NCBI GenBank assembly: GCA_963633225.1
Contig: CAVGXR010000054.1
Span: 1 to 36,134 of the forward strand
Reading direction: 5' to 3'
DNA length: 36,134 nucleotides
Origin: F23-B02 sp963633225
Lineage (GTDB): Bacteria; Bacillota; Clostridia; Oscillospirales; Oscillospiraceae
The position numbers and the translations under genes are program-made. This document shows, piece after piece, positions 36,009-36,134 of the stretch (the first letter of the stretch is position 1; every line of letters starts with the position of its first letter). The notes beneath the pieces are model-generated. The model was not told the DNA's origin, ran no database searches, and saw only the letters and a program-made list of their open reading frames with translations.

Positions 36009-36018
36009 ATACACGTTT

Positions 36019-36045
36019 AAAAAAACCGCCCGTGGGCGGTTTTTT
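36019..36045. terminator. Bidirectional terminator at the right edge
   Basis: A 6-bp GC stem (36026-36031 with 36034-36039) with a 2-base loop, flanked by seven A and six T residues, so it works on either strand. No + gene ends here inside the window; it probably belongs to a gene beyond the right edge transcribed leftward. The dispersed repeat abuts it. Confidence 0.85.
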
Positions 36046-36046
36046 G

Positions 36047-36134
36047 AGACTGTCAAAGAACTATGGAAAATAGGCGTAATGGGTAGAATCCAATACGCAG
36101 CAGGGGGAGTGTGAGGGGGACAAGGTCCCGCCTC
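36047..36134 (-). repeat. Dispersed intergenic repeat, right copy (cut by window edge)
   Basis: The reverse complement matches 1-88 at 85 of 88 positions and shares the core of 13492-13569. Like the others it ends (GACAGTCT) directly at a terminator hairpin. The other end lies outside the window. Confidence 0.85.

Overview
The window looks like chromosomal core DNA of a Gram-positive anaerobe of the Bacillota, class Clostridia, probably of the Oscillospirales (inference). The reasons are the Firmicutes-type gene order (dprA-topA-trmFO, plsX-rnc-smc-ftsY, yhbY-nadD-yqeK-lytR-rsfS-leuS), a DUF4364 protein, a Cys-rich protein I recall from clostridial genomes, consensus sigma-A promoters, GGAGG ribosome binding sites and no outer-membrane genes. 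Nearly all genes lie on the minus strand.

Layout, left to right. 1-88 is the edge of a dispersed repeat; the same 88 bp return inverted at 36047-36134, so both window edges lie inside copies of one repeat. 89-7618 is rpoB-rpoC with its own promoter and terminator. 7877-9094 (+) is a GT-C membrane mannosyltransferase-like gene. 9147-9585 holds three tRNA genes (Leu-GAG, Ser-UGA, Ser-GCU), each followed by a hairpin terminator. 9699-12143 holds uppP, asnA and a DUF4364 gene. 12195-13310 holds a divergent pair: a 61-residue membrane protein and a Cys-rich protein of unknown function. 13349-13569 is a complete copy of the dispersed repeat, flanked by two identical 33-bp copies of a terminator. 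13604-15415 is ftsH. 15625-17110 is an overlapping pair: a membrane-anchored XRE regulator and a membrane protein. 17247-17432 is rpsU.

17531-35971 is an uninterrupted run of 15 minus-strand genes, mostly overlapping or a few bases apart: spoU-type rRNA methyltransferase, dprA, topA, trmFO, plsX, rnc, a radical SAM gene, smc, ftsY, rdgB, yhbY, a nadD-yqeK fusion, an LCP-family gene, rsfS and leuS. It starts at a consensus promoter just inside the right-hand terminator. It joins DNA topology and segregation, RNA modification and processing, ribosome maturation, protein targeting, phospholipid and cell-wall synthesis, NAD synthesis and tRNA charging.

The points most worth a second look are the terminator-associated repeat with a duplicated terminator and a structure-preserving indel, an SMC protein about 180 residues shorter than usual with both coiled-coil strands shortened, the near-leaderless first gene of the long run, and the Cys-rich protein at 12522-13310.
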